Assembly (NCBI GenBank): GCA_002803225.1
Contig: NXFV01000371.1
Coordinates: forward strand, 1-64,000
Length of the DNA stretch: 64,000 nt
DNA from: Gamarada debralockiae
Taxonomy: Eukaryota; Ascomycota; Leotiomycetes; Helotiales; Hyphodiscaceae
Direction: 5' to 3'
Part shown: piece after piece, positions 42,701 to 55,709 of the stretch
Numbering within the stretch: the stretch's first letter is position 1
How the letters are laid out: each line of letters begins with the position of its first letter
The notes under the pieces: generated by a model
What the model was told of the DNA's origin: nothing
What the model saw: only the letters and a program-made list of their open reading frames with translations
The model's database searches: none
Program-made: the position numbers and the translations under genes

Positions 42701-44538
42701 TCCATTTACCGAACGCACAGGACCAACACCTGAATTATTTCCCTTTGTTATGACTACTGTAGGAGTGGGATGCGATGGCAGCGCCTTTGCAGAATGGAGA
42801 CCTGGCTGGAGAACCTTCTCTTTACTTTTCGATTTACGAAGTTTACTCGAATGTGTGCTTGGATCCGGAACATCCAAATGATGTTCAAATACATTCGTTT
42901 GGAAAGCCGGTGCAGTTGAAGAATCCTTCCCTTTATTGGGCAGCAACGACGGAGCCCGTGTATTGTGGCGAAGATATTGGGTGTCTCGAGGTTGAACATT
43001 GACCTCTTCTAGTCGATCTTTCAGCAGTTTCGCGGGGCCATCTCTTATGAAGTCGCTGAGAGATCTGTTGGTTGACCAAACCCGAATAGGAATCTCATTG
43101 TTGGAAGTCAATACTGAGCCTTCATAGAATCCGTTAACCTCCACTTGAACCTTATTCTCAAGATTCATGTCGAAATGACTAATTTTTTTCAACTCGAGAG
43201 CCTTCTTTATCGCTGCTGCAAGCTCAGCCAAGTAACTCTCCTTTGTCTGCTCATTGATCATCCCAAAAGCAGCACAATTCGCGTGATCGCTCAAAAGAGG
43301 ATAAACAACTTCGTGGCGGAGGTTGAGGAGTGCAGATTTGATTGAGGTGATGGGAGCATGAAATGGGAATCGGTCTGACTCGATGAGATCCGGATCAGTC
43401 AAATCGGAATCCACTGTTTCGAAGAATGTCCAAACTTGCAGGTCTGTGGCGAGAGCCTTGAAATCGGCATCTAACGACCGCAAAAGAGGGTGATCTAGTT
43501 GAAATTGTTTTGACAGTCGTTGTGGAAGAGGTCTGGAGAGTTTCATTATCTCGGCAATGCTACTCGAGAAGTCTGGCATCGACAGATAGCTTGAACCTCG
43601 GTGAGGAGTTCCTGTGAAGTCTTCATGAGTGGTGACAACCAAGTCTCTGGAAAGTATATGAGGACCTACCGAAGAAAGTTATGCCATAGCAATCCCCAAG
43701 GATAGGGTTCTTGAATCTTTGAGCTTCTGCCAAAGCCATCTTCACAACGAGTCCACCCGTACTGTGGCACACAAAGAATATTGGGCGATTTTCATTCTGC
43801 ATACAAATTGTTAGCCCTTGACTCACTTTGATGAAACAGTGTGAAGATACTTCAATCCTCCGGAGCTCCTGAATGTTGTGCAACAGCCTGTTCGCCAGTA
43901 ACTTGAGCGTATCCTCCTCACCTAGTTCCCCGTGATCATACAGCAAAACCCTCGCATGTTTGAAATCCTTCCTATTCCGAATTCCCCTTGTAATCCACGC
44001 CGGTTCCGTCTTATCCATTGAAATATTCGTTGTAGTGGCTCTTACAGGAGGGGAAGAGTACGCTGGTGATACCGGCGACATTCTCATGAGCGCCAATTGG
44101 ATCTGGCTGGGCCTTGGCTGTTCACCGAGTTCATCTTGCGTATACAAAGCTCTTGGGGTCCATGTCATCTCCGGATCACCGCCGATTGCCGCTACACCGA
44201 TGATGCTGAGATTCGCGTTAATTTGCAGATCAGATAGAGGGATACAGTGAAGCTTACTCGACTCCAGTAGTGTAATGTCGCCCTCGCGCGACGGGAGGAT
44301 CACGCACTTTGAATGCTAGGTCTCCAAGGTCGCCAAGGACATTGATGCTGTTTCTCTTAGGAACACCCGCATTTTCCCCGCTCCTCGAAGCTGGTAATTG
44401 AGTCTCCGGCAGAGTCGCCCCACAGCCATTGGATTGCGCATTGGCAGTATCTAGGCTCGTGATTGGTATGTCCGGCGCATTTCGAGGCTCATCGCCATTC
44501 ACGGTGTCTCGCGACATCTCAACAGTAGTCATTCGCAT
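39776..44538 (-). CDS. Fusion of an alpha/beta hydrolase (SERAC1/PGAP1-like) with a CorA-like channel, 1313 aa
   Basis: The 14 minus-strand exons are 44538-44258, 44205-43851, 43796-43670, 43611-42386, 42334-42178, 42116-41568, 41511-41486, 41340-41125, 41068-40691, 40623-40510, 40454-40437, 40389-40346, 40288-40236 and 40173-39776; the sum is 3942 nt. The N-terminal third is a serine-esterase fold with DIIGVAAIGGDPEMTW, RVLLYDHGELGEED, nucleophile elbow VCHSTGGLVVKMAL (Ser224) and FFGTPHRGSSYLS. A Pro/Ser-rich linker follows. The C-terminal half has WVRNVLERI, SKHVRGRHSEHHACFLKPGC, CLYFPFLHFDTY, a long coiled coil (RDIEDELHTLQSLFDNQM) and two terminal spans around the CorA signature FFTGLFGMNTQEW (GMN at 1160-1162). 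CorA proteins carry Mg2+ or other divalent ions. Exons of 26 and 18 nt are unusually small. The 145-nt seventh intron could hide another micro-exon. Confidence 0.8.
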
Positions 44539-45877
44539 CACGCCATTGACTCAGTCGCACAGAACATATAATAGAACCGCGATACAGAAAGCAATGACTG
44601 ATGATGTCGGGAAGCATCGCGCAATTGCACAATGGATCAACCTATGATTCTAGTCGATAAAATGATGATGAAATAAGATCCAAACCAAAGACGCGCTTTA
44701 TCGTCCCTGCAGCTGAACAGCCTTCGCAGCAAGGCTGCAGGAGTCTAACTCGGTCTGGTCGCCAACATTTACACAGCCGCTGCATGGCCAATGGGTGAGG
44801 AGCTTGGTGCGGCAACAAGCAAATTATGACATGGGGAATTAACCAAGTCGAGACGATATTTATAGAGTGTCATTGGATAACGAACAGAGAATTTGGGGGC
44901 GGAAGTGATTGTGGCTGCAGCTTGCGGAGACCACAGGATGCCAGGGGTTTCAGATAGGTGGGCGTTGTTCTTAATGTCATCATGAGCCGAGAGCCGTATT
45001 TCAATGAAAGATTTACAGATGCTTCTCAATTGGGCCAGATATTGATGAAAGAAGATACCTTAACGCTACGAGGACGTTCAAAATCACGTGCAATCCACGC
45101 CCCGGCTAACCGGTATGCAAAAATTTCGGAAGTCGGCTTCCGCTTTAACGAGTCGCTGCCGAATTTGATAAGTGACACTCAGTGACAGCTTTTGTAAGGT
45201 ATTTTCTTAATGGGCAGAGAGATTTGTTGCACGTCTGTATCCTTGCCAAGGACGCTTGTATTGGACGGGCTGGATTCTAGGCTCGTTGTTGGGTACGATG
45301 TCACCGATGTCGAATGGAACGGTAACGGTTGGTGGGACTAACTGGTAGGATCGTGGTGATACTGGTGAACTGCGATTGGAACTGGGAGGTTGTCGTTATG
45401 ATTATTGTAATCATCTGTGACTTGAGGCTGTGAAAAGTGATTGGGATGACACGACTTAACGAGATGGGGAAAATTTGTTTTCCACAAGCTTGGATGGCAT
45501 GATGAGAGTTGTACGACGCGAAATGAGAGTAATAGTTCTTCCAAGCCGTACAGAGCCCATAGAGCGAGACAATACCCAAGTTGTCACAGCGAACTCATTT
45601 CAATAATTGGAGAAGAGTGGTTCTTCAAGATTATTTGCATCTACCTCAGCTAGATCAACACAATTACAACAGCTAGCTACCGCTCAAGAGAGAGTATTGA
45701 CTTTTCCCCAAGCCATGCTATGTATGAAAACCGACCCAGCGCTCGAGAAATATCAAATTCTATACATCCCAAACCATGCCAGAGGAAAATGAAGGGATAT
45801 CGTTCTGTCCAAAGCGATCGAAGGCAAAGCACAAATACAAGAGGAAAGAGGGTATCAGAGGAAAGGGAAAGCCAAGT
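44539..45877. other. Intergenic, about 1.3 kb
   Basis: This is the promoter of the hydrolase-CorA gene and the 3' flank of the MFS gene. No gene, tRNA or repeat was recognised. Confidence 0.4.
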
Positions 45878-47985
45878 CTAGTGGACACCGTTGCTCCCGT
45901 TAGTGTCGTCGCTTCCAGAAACCTTCTTCTCGGTCATGGGCGCCATCATAGGAGTGTTCTTGCTTGACTGGACGAAGTAGTTGTGGACATCATCGTTGTA
46001 CTCATCCTCCTCATCGGCAAGGCCGTTCTCATTGACAGCCTTCTCTTGTTGCTTCATCTCCCAGTCGGCTCGCATGTCATTGATCTTAGATTGGTAGTCA
46101 AGCTCAGGGTTGTATTGCTTGCCAAGACCTCTCCAGCGCTCCCACATAGACAGATGGTGAGGGTGGACAGCAACACCGTGGTATTCATGTGCACGACCCT
46201 CACGGATATATTGCCATCTGCGCTCTTGCTCCTTAAGGTCGAGGCCGGTGGTATCCGGGAGCCAGAGAAAGGTCATGACCATACCAGCAAGACCGAACCA
46301 GGGAACGACGTAAAACTTCTGCTGGATGGTGATGTAGTTGTACAGAATGGAGGCCATCAAGGCACCGAGCTTGCCTACGGCAGCGGAGAAACCGTGGGCG
46401 GAGGCACGGACTGGGGTGGGGTACACCTCAGCAGCGACGAGGAAGGTGACGGCGTTAGGACCGAACTGGTTGAAGAAAGATGATAAGAAATACATGGCCT
46501 GGAAAGCGTGGATGCCGTGGATGGAGCTGTAGTAGTTGTAGTGGAAAGCAGGGACGATGAAGAGAACAAAGTCCAACAAGAAACCAAGCTGTTGCATATT
46601 TTTGCGGCCGAAAAGTTTGTGGTCGATGAGGAAGGAGGCCAAGTAGTATCCGCAAAGAGAGACACCGACGTTGACCAAGTTCCAGAGCCATCCAGTCATG
46701 ACAGATGTAGAGCCAGGAGAAAGGACCTTGATGAATTCGGATTGGAAGAGCTTGTTTCCATAGAAGAAAACATCGTTACAGAACCAACAGCCGGCTGTGG
46801 CAAGGATACGGCCACCGAAGTGGGTGAAGGTCATCTTGAGAGACTTTACATCGTAACCAGTGACTTGGTGCTTCTTCTTGGACGCCGCAAGTTGCTTGGA
46901 GGCCAATGGCATCTTATACCATCTGTAGTAGACAAGCCAGAGAGTACCGACGGCAGGAATGGCAAATGAGACTCTGTAGGTGTATTGGGCAGCAACCTCG
47001 GAGTAAGGTGGGTTTCCACTGCCATGGTGGAAGATGAGAAGGCCGATGATAAGGATGACTTGGTTGAAGAATTGACCCCATCCTTGCATCAAGAAAGCCA
47101 TTGTAACATTTCGACCACGGTGCAGACGATCAGCCCTGGTGGAGACGCGGCCAGATCCAACAGCGTTCTCCATTGCTGCAGTAGCAGTCATAGGATACTC
47201 GCCACCGACACCGACACCGTAGACAAAAAGAGACCAGGCGTAGCAGATAACCCATCCGTTGAGAGTCGTTCCCCATGATGAAACAAGCATGAGAAGACCG
47301 AGAAACATGATGAACGCGTCTTGGCAAAGACCCCAGCGACGTCCGATACTGAGAAACATTAGCAGAAGTCAATTATGGGGAGGGAGGGATTGAAGATCAT
47401 ACCCATCACCCAGAAGACCGACGGAAATTTGACCAACGATAATGCCGACAATCTCAAGATATTCCACGGCGAATGTCCACTGCTTATCGCAGGTCTTGTA
47501 TTTAGACCAGCAATTTGGCCAGACGGCCTGGAAAAGCGGCTTCAGGTTACCGATGGAGAAGAGAACGTAGCTAGCGGAATTGTCAGCTTCCATCCCATAA
47601 CTCTCAAGCTGGAAAAGGCATACCCCTCAAGACCCAAACCCGCACCAGGTAAGACAGCATTCCTGAAGTACCAGGCAACAGGTCCCAAAGGATCCCTTTT
47701 TGCCATGCTTCCAATGGCCTTCAATTCACTCAAAGACTCGGCATTGTTAACCTTGTTCACGAAGGAAATTCGTTGACCAATTGGGAGATCGGCCCAGTAG
47801 ACACCCTCGGGAGTGTAGTTGTCGTCTGGGTGGAGAAGGTAGGCAAAGATAGCCTTCTCGTTCTCGGGATTGTGGTTGTATGGGTAGGAGGCATGATCAT
47901 CGCCAGTCTCAGGGCCGTGAGGGGCGCTGACCATTCCCAAGTTGGTGGGATCATGATGATGGTGGGTTTGAAGAAGGTCGGCCAT
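45878..47985 (-). CDS. MFS permease, phosphate:H+ symporter (PHS)-like, 666 aa
   Basis: The model is complement(join(45878..47348,47403..47570,47624..47985)), with introns of 54 and 53 nt. The N-terminus is about 120 cytosolic residues with a His run. MFS hallmarks include VGIIVGQISVGLLGDGIGRR (loop 2-3) and FVYGVGVGGEYPMTATAAME, close to the GGDYPLSA signature of phosphate permeases. Other spans include GTTLNGWVICYAWSLF, AMYFLSSFFNQFGPNAVTFL, AAEVYPTPVRASAHGFSAAV and LPDTTGLDLKEQERRW. It resembles Pho84-related general substrate porters. The large N- and C-terminal tails and the GEYP variant suggest a side branch, so the substrate may be phosphate, glycerophosphodiesters or something else. 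The enlarged cytosolic tails could be regulatory. Confidence 0.8.
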
Positions 47986-50900
47986 TTTGTCGATTGTTCC
48001 AAGTAGATGCTACCTGAAGATGTAGGCAAAGACTCGGAAAGAGGCGGCGATGTGAAGGTCACTTGCTTGGGGAGTGAAAATTCAGAAGTTGATGGGAGGT
48101 CTGGGAAATATATGTGAGCTTGAGCTGCAGGGACTCTCGAGAGGCTAACGTAATTGATACCGCCGTACTTTTCACTTTTCGGCCTTTGCGAATAAAAGTG
48201 GATAGTGGTAGGGAACGTAGTGGCTTGCTTTAGTTTTCAGACCACATGGAAGAAGAATCCAATTTTAACGGGTGGAAAGCCCGGGGGGGTGATCGGGGAT
48301 TCCTTGACAAAATTAGTGGAAGAAGGAAGCAAAGCGTTCTCGAATTTAGTCGAAAGCGGGAAGGCTCTGGATCTGACAGCATCAATTGGATGAAATGAAC
48401 ACAGATAATTCTGTTCCGTTGCCGTGCGTTGGGTGCAGAGAGCGGGCAGAGCGTAGGCCGCTGCAAAAAAGCTCTTCTGGTCCAGCTTAAGTGGAGATAT
48501 TAGGCGGACACCATTGAATCAAGCCCAACCTTGTTACTCTCAATCCTTGTTCCTGTCCTTGTCTATGTACCCCCCACTACTCGTATGTGCAATACAGTAC
48601 CTATAGAGCACTAAGAGTTGTGACTCAATTGGGTATCATCTTATAAGTACAGCGTAAAATCTAGGGGTGCAGGGGGGAAGGGGAGACCGAAGACAAGCAG
48701 AGTTCGGGTTTGAGTTCGACTTTGCTGCTAAGCCTCAGTTCATCGCCAATCATCATGTCCCTTACTCATCAAATTTATCAGCCACGAATATACGACAAGA
48801 CAATACTTCCACAATAACGGATCTCATGAGAAGCAATTACTGTTGGTCATGCTGCATGACAGCTTATTCTACTACTCACTAATGACACCTCAAATGAAGC
48901 CTCTATCAGATTCAATTCCCTCCACTACTCACTCCACTGAGGGTCCCGAGAACCCGCGAATAGTGGAGTGGCGCAGGAACTGCTGCACCTTTCTTACACA
49001 AATCCTTGGCGAGCTTCCGCGTCTTGCCGGAAAGCTTTAGGGTTTTCTCTGTTTACAGTAGATAGCAGGCATCCAAATCTGACAACAACCCTTTCCCAAA
49101 CAACCCGTCGTCGTGGTCTAGCCATAAAACGGTCGATATCGTTTCGTCTTCTTCATGATTATTTGTCGCGATCTACCTCGCTTTGATGTCACCGTCGCGC
49201 TCAAAAGACGTCATCCATCCAAGGTTATCTAATCCGATCGATTTCCTCCGCCTACCAAGAAAGCCTCCCGCACCCAAGAGATTCGCCTGGCTTGCTGAAG
49301 CTTTTCTAACAGGCCATGGAGGCCAAGATGGCCTGAGTCGAGCATCCATCTCGGAGAAGATCAAGATTTACCAAGATCCGCCTAAAAATTGGAACCCCCC
49401 ACACCAAAGCACTGAAAGTTCAGAATGTCTTCTAGCTCTGCCAATCATATCTTGTAGTCGGGCCACGTTCTTCGGCCATTCGCATCCAACCCCGGACAGT
49501 TATAAGCAACTTTGCAGGAAAGGCTAGCTTAGGGACCCGCTCTAGCAAGGGTCTGACGACAAGGATGAAGATCACAAAATGCACGGCGATTGGCAATCTA
49601 AATAATCTTCCCGTTCTGGCGTTTCGACATCTACAGTAAACACTCAGATCACGAGCATTTACGTGAATCTTTAAGCTCAAAATTCAAACATCGCCATGTA
49701 CATACAAAACAAACCAGATCGTCTCCCTTCAACCTCAGCAAAGCCGTACCTGGTAGACTATCTTCCAAAAGATGCTTCTGATCCAATTCTAGCCCTTCTT
49801 TTACCCGGCACCAAGTCCTTGGTTCGGCACTTTACCTGAAACTCGAAACTCTGTCCAGACTCATCAAGTAATGATTTGATAAATATTTCAAGCCTGACCT
49901 CCCACATCCTCAGGCAGACGCATTAACTCACCCCACGTGCCCCATCCATTCGGCGAGTCCCACAATACCTCGACGATTTTTAGACGTATCCCTCTCATCT
50001 CGCAAAACGAATTGTAAAACTACCTGGCACGAAGTACCACCACCCGCGCTTCGGATAGTGCGGATAATCGGCAAGCCCGAAATACACGCAAGGCTGTTAG
50101 CTTCCCCGTCGCTCCCATGCCACCCGTCTCCCAAATGTTTGGGCGGCCACCCCTTGGCCTGTTCCCAAGCAAGATCTACCATACATAATGCCCCATCATC
50201 TATCGCTGTCGAGCAGGGGTAAGCTGTCAGAGTAGGAGCAAAAAACGCCAGGAGGAGGCTTGGCCGCGCCGCTGAGGCAAATTCGCCCAGGCGTCTCGGA
50301 GACGAGTGCACGTTTAACTTGCTTGGCACTGGTTGGCCAAGAGGCCGATCGCGATATGCGGGCCCTGAGCAAAGACTTCGCATGTGGCGTTAATACTGTA
50401 TCATATCGATGACAAGGTAGGATCGTTGGATTTTGAGATCTGACTTGACGGAGAACGAGGATGCAAGACTTTGGTTGGTTGGATCTCTGCAATTGAAGAT
50501 CAGGTGGGTTGAGCTGACAGATGGGAGGCTTTTCGAAGGTGTCCCATTGGGACGATGTTTCCAAACTCTGCATGAAAGGTACTGCAACCCCTTCCCTTTC
50601 AACCAGACAGAAGCCGCACTGCCGTAGCAATATGCCGCTACAGTATACGGATTACTTACTTTTAGGCCCCTGTCACCTCAAGTTTGGATAGGCAACAGTC
50701 AGCTGAGGCATTATTGGACCCTTCGCGACAAGGCTCCCTAAGAAGGCTTTCTCTTCAGACTGTCAGCCTCAACATGAGAGATACAGCACTGCAGCCTTGG
50801 AGGCGCCGGATCACTCGGTGCCTTTGAGAGGCTTTTGGAGGCTTTTGACAACGCAAAACGCACAAGGCAACTCTTTGTGAGCTTTGTGAGATCTGTAAGA

Positions 50901-52011
50901 CCACATGTGGAATCACAGCAGCCTGGGGCTGAGATTTGTAGGTTTTTGAAGGTATTTGATATCGCACATGACATATTCTCACGACAGCCTTGCGTCTGGA
51001 AATGAGACATCGAAGCTTTTCACTCGCATCCTGGCAAGTCTTGGCAACGATTTTTCTTTGGCCTTTCACTTGGCATCTCTAGCCTTGAACCTTTATCTCC
51101 AACATCAAAAACCAAACTCAAACAGAACTTCATATAGATCTCAAATCTTAAGATCTACCAGCTAGCAAAATTTGCATCCCGTCGGATTTTCTGCTCCACC
51201 TTTCTGCATACGAAAGTACAATGCATAATCACTCCATTCCTCTTTCGAAAATGTGCATGAACATCACATTTCCCTTCTCACTCCAGGAATTGTATATAGA
51301 ATACGAAACTTAAAACCTTCACACCCCTGACGAGATGGAAATTCTTCGGGGCTTCTAGAAGAACTCAATTTTCGAAACAGCGGGAACAACCGGAGCAGGG
51401 ACCTCGCTTGTATTTTTATGTACGCATTAAAAGTAACCAGCATCAATCTTTTCAAATATATTCGAAACTCGTGAAAGGTTGCCGAAGAACTAGCGCATTC
51501 GGTATCATTACCTAAGAGCTACTTCGTCACACCACAAGCGGGGGCATAAATCATCCAACTCAAATATCACCAGCTATTGCTTGTCGCGCTGTAATTGCTT
51601 TTCAAGCATAGATAGGGAGAGAAAACAAATTACTACCGAATGAGGAACGTAGGAGAAGAGTAAAAACTACATAATGCAGAATTGGGAGCTTCCTTTGTGT
51701 CAGAGTTTTACAAAAAGGAAGTAGGTACGCGAAGTTTTGCCGATTCGGGAATGTCCGAAACTCTCTATGGCGAGTAACGTGAAGGAATGACTATTCCAAT
51801 GTTTGGGGGTGATCGCGTGACTATGCATGCGCGGGAAAGGGGCGTTTCTCATTGCGACATGGGGGTGGCAAAGGGGGAGCTGGAAAGGGCGGTTATGTTG
51901 AAGATATTGGCATTGAGATGTATAGTTGACACATCCAAAACACATCTATCAGGTAAGTCTAAAGCCACTCAAGCCATAACACAACCCAAACAGGACAGGC
52001 GACACGCGACA
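47986..52011. other. Gene-poor gap, about 4 kb
   Basis: This is the longest stretch without a recognisable gene in an otherwise dense part of the window. Two open frames are the best candidates: 49186-49527 (+, 113 aa, starting MSPSRSKDVIHPRLSNPIDF) and 49928-50383 (-, 151 aa). Neither shows a domain, signal peptide or splice support. A promoter for the MFS gene is expected just above 47985. No CACGTG phosphate-response motif was seen within 300 bp upstream of it. No transposon ends or tandem repeats were noticed. Confidence 0.4.
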
Positions 52012-55000
52012 CTACCACCTAACTTCACCTTCCTTGTCGCCCAGCTTTATACAGCCATTCTTCCTGCGCTCAGCCAACCACCGCTCGATCCAAGCCTTCA
52101 TCTTGGCTCTCCCCGCGGCACTCCCCACGTTGACAGTTGGAACGACTTTCTCGATCCTTAATGCGCACACGAACATCGTCAATTCACGGAAACTGCTATG
52201 TTCGCTGTATGGGACACCGAAACAAGATGCTTCTCTTGTACTGCCGGGTTGGGGAACAAGCTCGGCCATCGTGTAGCGCGACTTCCAGTTCTCGGACTGT
52301 AGGACCGTCGGTATTGAAGGGGACTCGGTGAATCTGCCTTGACATCAGCAACCATCAAGCTAGGAAAACCGGGCAATAAGGGGAGACTGGGAGACAGAGG
52401 AGTATACCGTGAGTTTGGAGGTCTATAATTCCAACCAGTAGGTCTAAAGCCCACCACTCGACTGAAATGTGGCTTGTAACTATTCAGATACTCCTGCAAC
52501 GTCTGCGGCCGAATCTCCATAAGCATCTGCATATGAATTTGCGCTTCCTTCGGATCATCCGTCATCCTACTCATGAGTTCAGGGTCCTCTAGCGCAGCAC
52601 AAATTCTCATCTTCCCCGGAGGCGCCCAGATCTTGCAGTCCAGCGCTCTCGCAATACCCATACAGATTCTCTCTTTCCCAATACTGTACGTGCCACAAAT
52701 GACCAGGAGTCGACCCCGTGTCTTCTTGGATCCAGTTTCCATCGCGATGGAATCATCTTCGGCTTTGGTGGACGTTTGCACGAACTTAGCCATCCCAGTG
52801 CCCGCTCGCTCCCGTTTCACGGTCTCCCAGGCATCGCTGTCTTCTGCGCGCTCCTTTTTCAGACTTACGCACATGTCTGCGCAGGCTTTGATGACATCTT
52901 CTTGGCAGGGAAATGCGTAGCGTGGATTCAGGTAGGTGGTGTCGAGGTAACAGACGTCGATCTTTTGCTGCTTTGTCTTGCCGGTGATGGAGTCGACAAT
53001 GTCGGGTATAAGGAGAGGGTGTGCAATATGTTCAGGACAGGCGCGGAAATCGCCACAGTGAAGAACTCGCTGGATCTTGGGGTTTGCACCTTTCCCGATG
53101 ACTTTCTCAAAGAGAAATAAGGAGCTTCCTGGACAGTGGTTTGCTGGAATCATGGTAACTGCCACCCCTGTAGTTCCTGGCACCTCCACTCTTTCTTCGA
53201 AATTGAGAGCCACAACGTATTTTGGATCAACTCGTAATTGCTGCTTTACCAAATTGGCTGTGACTTTGCTGCAATATATTGGACCGTGACACCATGAGGA
53301 TGTGAGGCCAACATAGTGATCGCTGTGGAAGTGACTCAAAAAATACGCATTGCATCCTTGAACAGCTCCGTATCTGAATGCATCAACACAAATGAAGAAT
53401 CCGGGCATGATCTTGTAGAATGGACAGGTCCGCTGGTACGCTGGCTTGCCCCTCGAGGCCTGCTCGGCAGCCGCAGCATTAGCCCAAGCAGCATCTTCTG
53501 CTTTGCCAGACATAAGTCTCGAGAAATAGTTCGATGTCGTGCCCTCACCACCACCAATCTCAAACGGATTCGCTTGCCCTGGTCTTGGTATTGCAGCTTT
53601 TCTTGCAAATCGATTCCTGGCTTCTGAAGGCATGAGCTTCACTTCTGCGAATTCCTTCTTGATAGGTTCAGGCAATGGCACAAGATTTCCATCCAAACAC
53701 CCATTTACATGTCTTGAAGCATCATCCGTGCTGATACCACCGAGACTGGCGTCACAAATAGGACATGTTGCAGTCATTGCCTCGTCGGGTGCTTCTTGAG
53801 GGAGATCATCGTCTGGAAACTCTTCAAATGACTCTTCGTCCTGATCTCCCTCTGCAGCTTCCAATCTGGCCTGTTCCTCCATCCATTTCCTTTCAATAGC
53901 CTCTTCCCCATCTCCAAACTCGTCGTCATCAGGGAACTCATCAATATCGTCGAATTTTCCCCACTCATCTATGCTGGTAGCCTCTTTCTTGAGAACTGGA
54001 ATGACTGGCTCTTCCCCTCTGCTACTGCTTTCAGTCGGAGAATCTCTAGGCTTTGGTATCGGGCTTTCATCCCGAGCATTGGCAGCAGGTGAATCCACGG
54101 AGGATGGTGTGTTTGGTTGAAGCGCTTCCCATTTAGCTTGAGCCTTCCATACAGGCACCCTTCTTCTCCGTTTCCACGCTCCTCTATCGGCTTGCTCAAC
54201 GGAATCGACAGATGGGACGACTGGCCGACTCTTCTTTATTTCGTTTGGATTGATGGGCTTTGTCTGGACCAATTCATTCATATCGTCTGGTTGCTCAGAG
54301 ACTGTATAATCAAGATCTTTCTTCTGTGTCCTCAACGTGTACCTCTGCACAACTCCGTTATCAACATCATCGTCCGTATCTGAATCCGATAGAAAAGGCC
54401 CCTTCCGCTTCGGCTTCTTCGACTTCGATTGCTTGGACTTGTCTGGTGGTGGAGGTGAACAAGCACGTCCTGGGCTTAGACAAGCGCCCGGGATTGTGAC
54501 ATCTGCGTCTTTCTTTGTATTGTCTCCTGAAAAGCTATGTGTGCTCCCATTTGAAGTTTTCCGCTTCTTGACAGGCCCTATAACCTCGTTGAATCGACCA
54601 TCCGCTACATCAGAATCTCCATATAAATCCCCAACCTCGAAATCGAGATCAGGAGTAGGCAATCTCGGCGGAGCAGGTATATTCTTGACTTGTGATCCTT
54701 GAGATAGAAATATCGAGTCGTCCTTCACTGGCGAATCTACTTTCTTGAAGAAATTGAGAATGCTGGCATTAGGCTTGCCTGGTGTCTTCCCAGGAGACTT
54801 CACGGGCACGACTTTCTTCGTACTCTGTCGGTTCAATGGCGGCATATTTGATTGGGAGTTGGGTCGTGGGGTCAGCAGCTTCGTGGAGCCTCGACTGGTC
54901 ATTGTAGATTGATATGGGGTTCGAGTGCCGTTCGGCGGCGTTGGAGGTCTGCCAGTCGAAGGCTTTAGAGGAGTGTCGATCGATGGAGATGCGTTTTCTC

Positions 55001-55016
55001 GTGGGTTTCGGAACAT
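52012..55016 (-). CDS. PSO2: DNA cross-link repair nuclease Pso2/Snm1, 976 aa
   Basis: The model is complement(join(52012..52333,52408..55016)), with a 74-nt intron in the C-terminus. Splicing gives NYRPPNSR then FTESPSIPTV and a tail ending KLGDKEGEVRW. The C-terminal half is a metallo-beta-lactamase/beta-CASP 5' exonuclease. Its metal motif HFHSDHYVGLT is at about residue 560, and the second motif MIPANHCPGSSLFLFE, then HCGDFRACPEH and YLDTTYLNPRYAFP, follow; LVICGTYSIGKERICMGIAR is also typical. Upstream, CPICDASLGGISTDDASRHV with a further Cys (about 415-440) is a UBZ4-type ubiquitin-binding zinc finger. SILNFFKKV (about 83-91) resembles a PCNA-interacting box. Pso2 processes interstrand cross-links in the nucleus. 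Most of the extra length over yeast Pso2 is a disordered acidic N-terminus. Confidence 0.9.
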
Positions 55017-55709
55017 TTCTGTACGTTCGTAGCTGTAGTCATATGTATAGGCAAGTTCGGATTGTCGTCAGACTCGACGACGTCAACGCCCTCTTGCTCG
55101 CATGCTTTTTTGCTCTCTACAAAGAACACAAGTCTTCACAATCTGACAAAGATTTTTAACACGCGTCAAGTAGTCTAAGTCGTAGGCAACACATCTCTCG
55201 GGCTTGTTGGAGGAGTCTAAGATGTTGCAAAACGTGGGGTTGACTTGATCAACGCGTATTTGATCCGAAACTAAACTTCAAATTAGGCACGAGATCATGT
55301 GACGAACAACAAAGTCAATTAGGGGGACATTTGAGGGGCCAGTCTCTCAGGAAGGGACTTCATTTGTCCATAGGACCAGACCACTCTTCAAGCCCGCATG
55401 GCAGTGTATATAAATTACGGTTTGCTGGTGATGAACGTGCAATCAATTGGGTATTCTCGTTCTAGTAGCTTTTGTTGCCTCCCTTCCACCCAAGCAGAGA
55501 TATGCTACCAGCCCCAAAACTCCATGCTCAATGCCGCTGATGATTGATATATCCGGAGAAACTGATTCACCGTAATCGTTTGGGAAACTGGAAACCAACA
55601 CAATCCCAATGCAAGATCGTTGCGCTCTTCTCTAAGAAAGCTCGTATCCCTCCCAGCGCCGACCCTCTGCCTGTATGTCTGCCGTCGCTCGTGTGGTGGC
55701 TCATGATCC
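55017..55709. other. Intergenic between PSO2 and LSM2
   Basis: No separate gene was recognised. An upstream LSM2 acceptor would extend that reading frame down to 55567, but the shorter form fits the family better (see LSM2). Confidence 0.4.

Noticed and set aside
49928..50383. 151-codon minus-strand frame in the 4-kb gap as a gene
   Set aside because: It overlaps other frames of similar length, has no motif and its composition is not clearly coding; kept only as a candidate in the gap entry.
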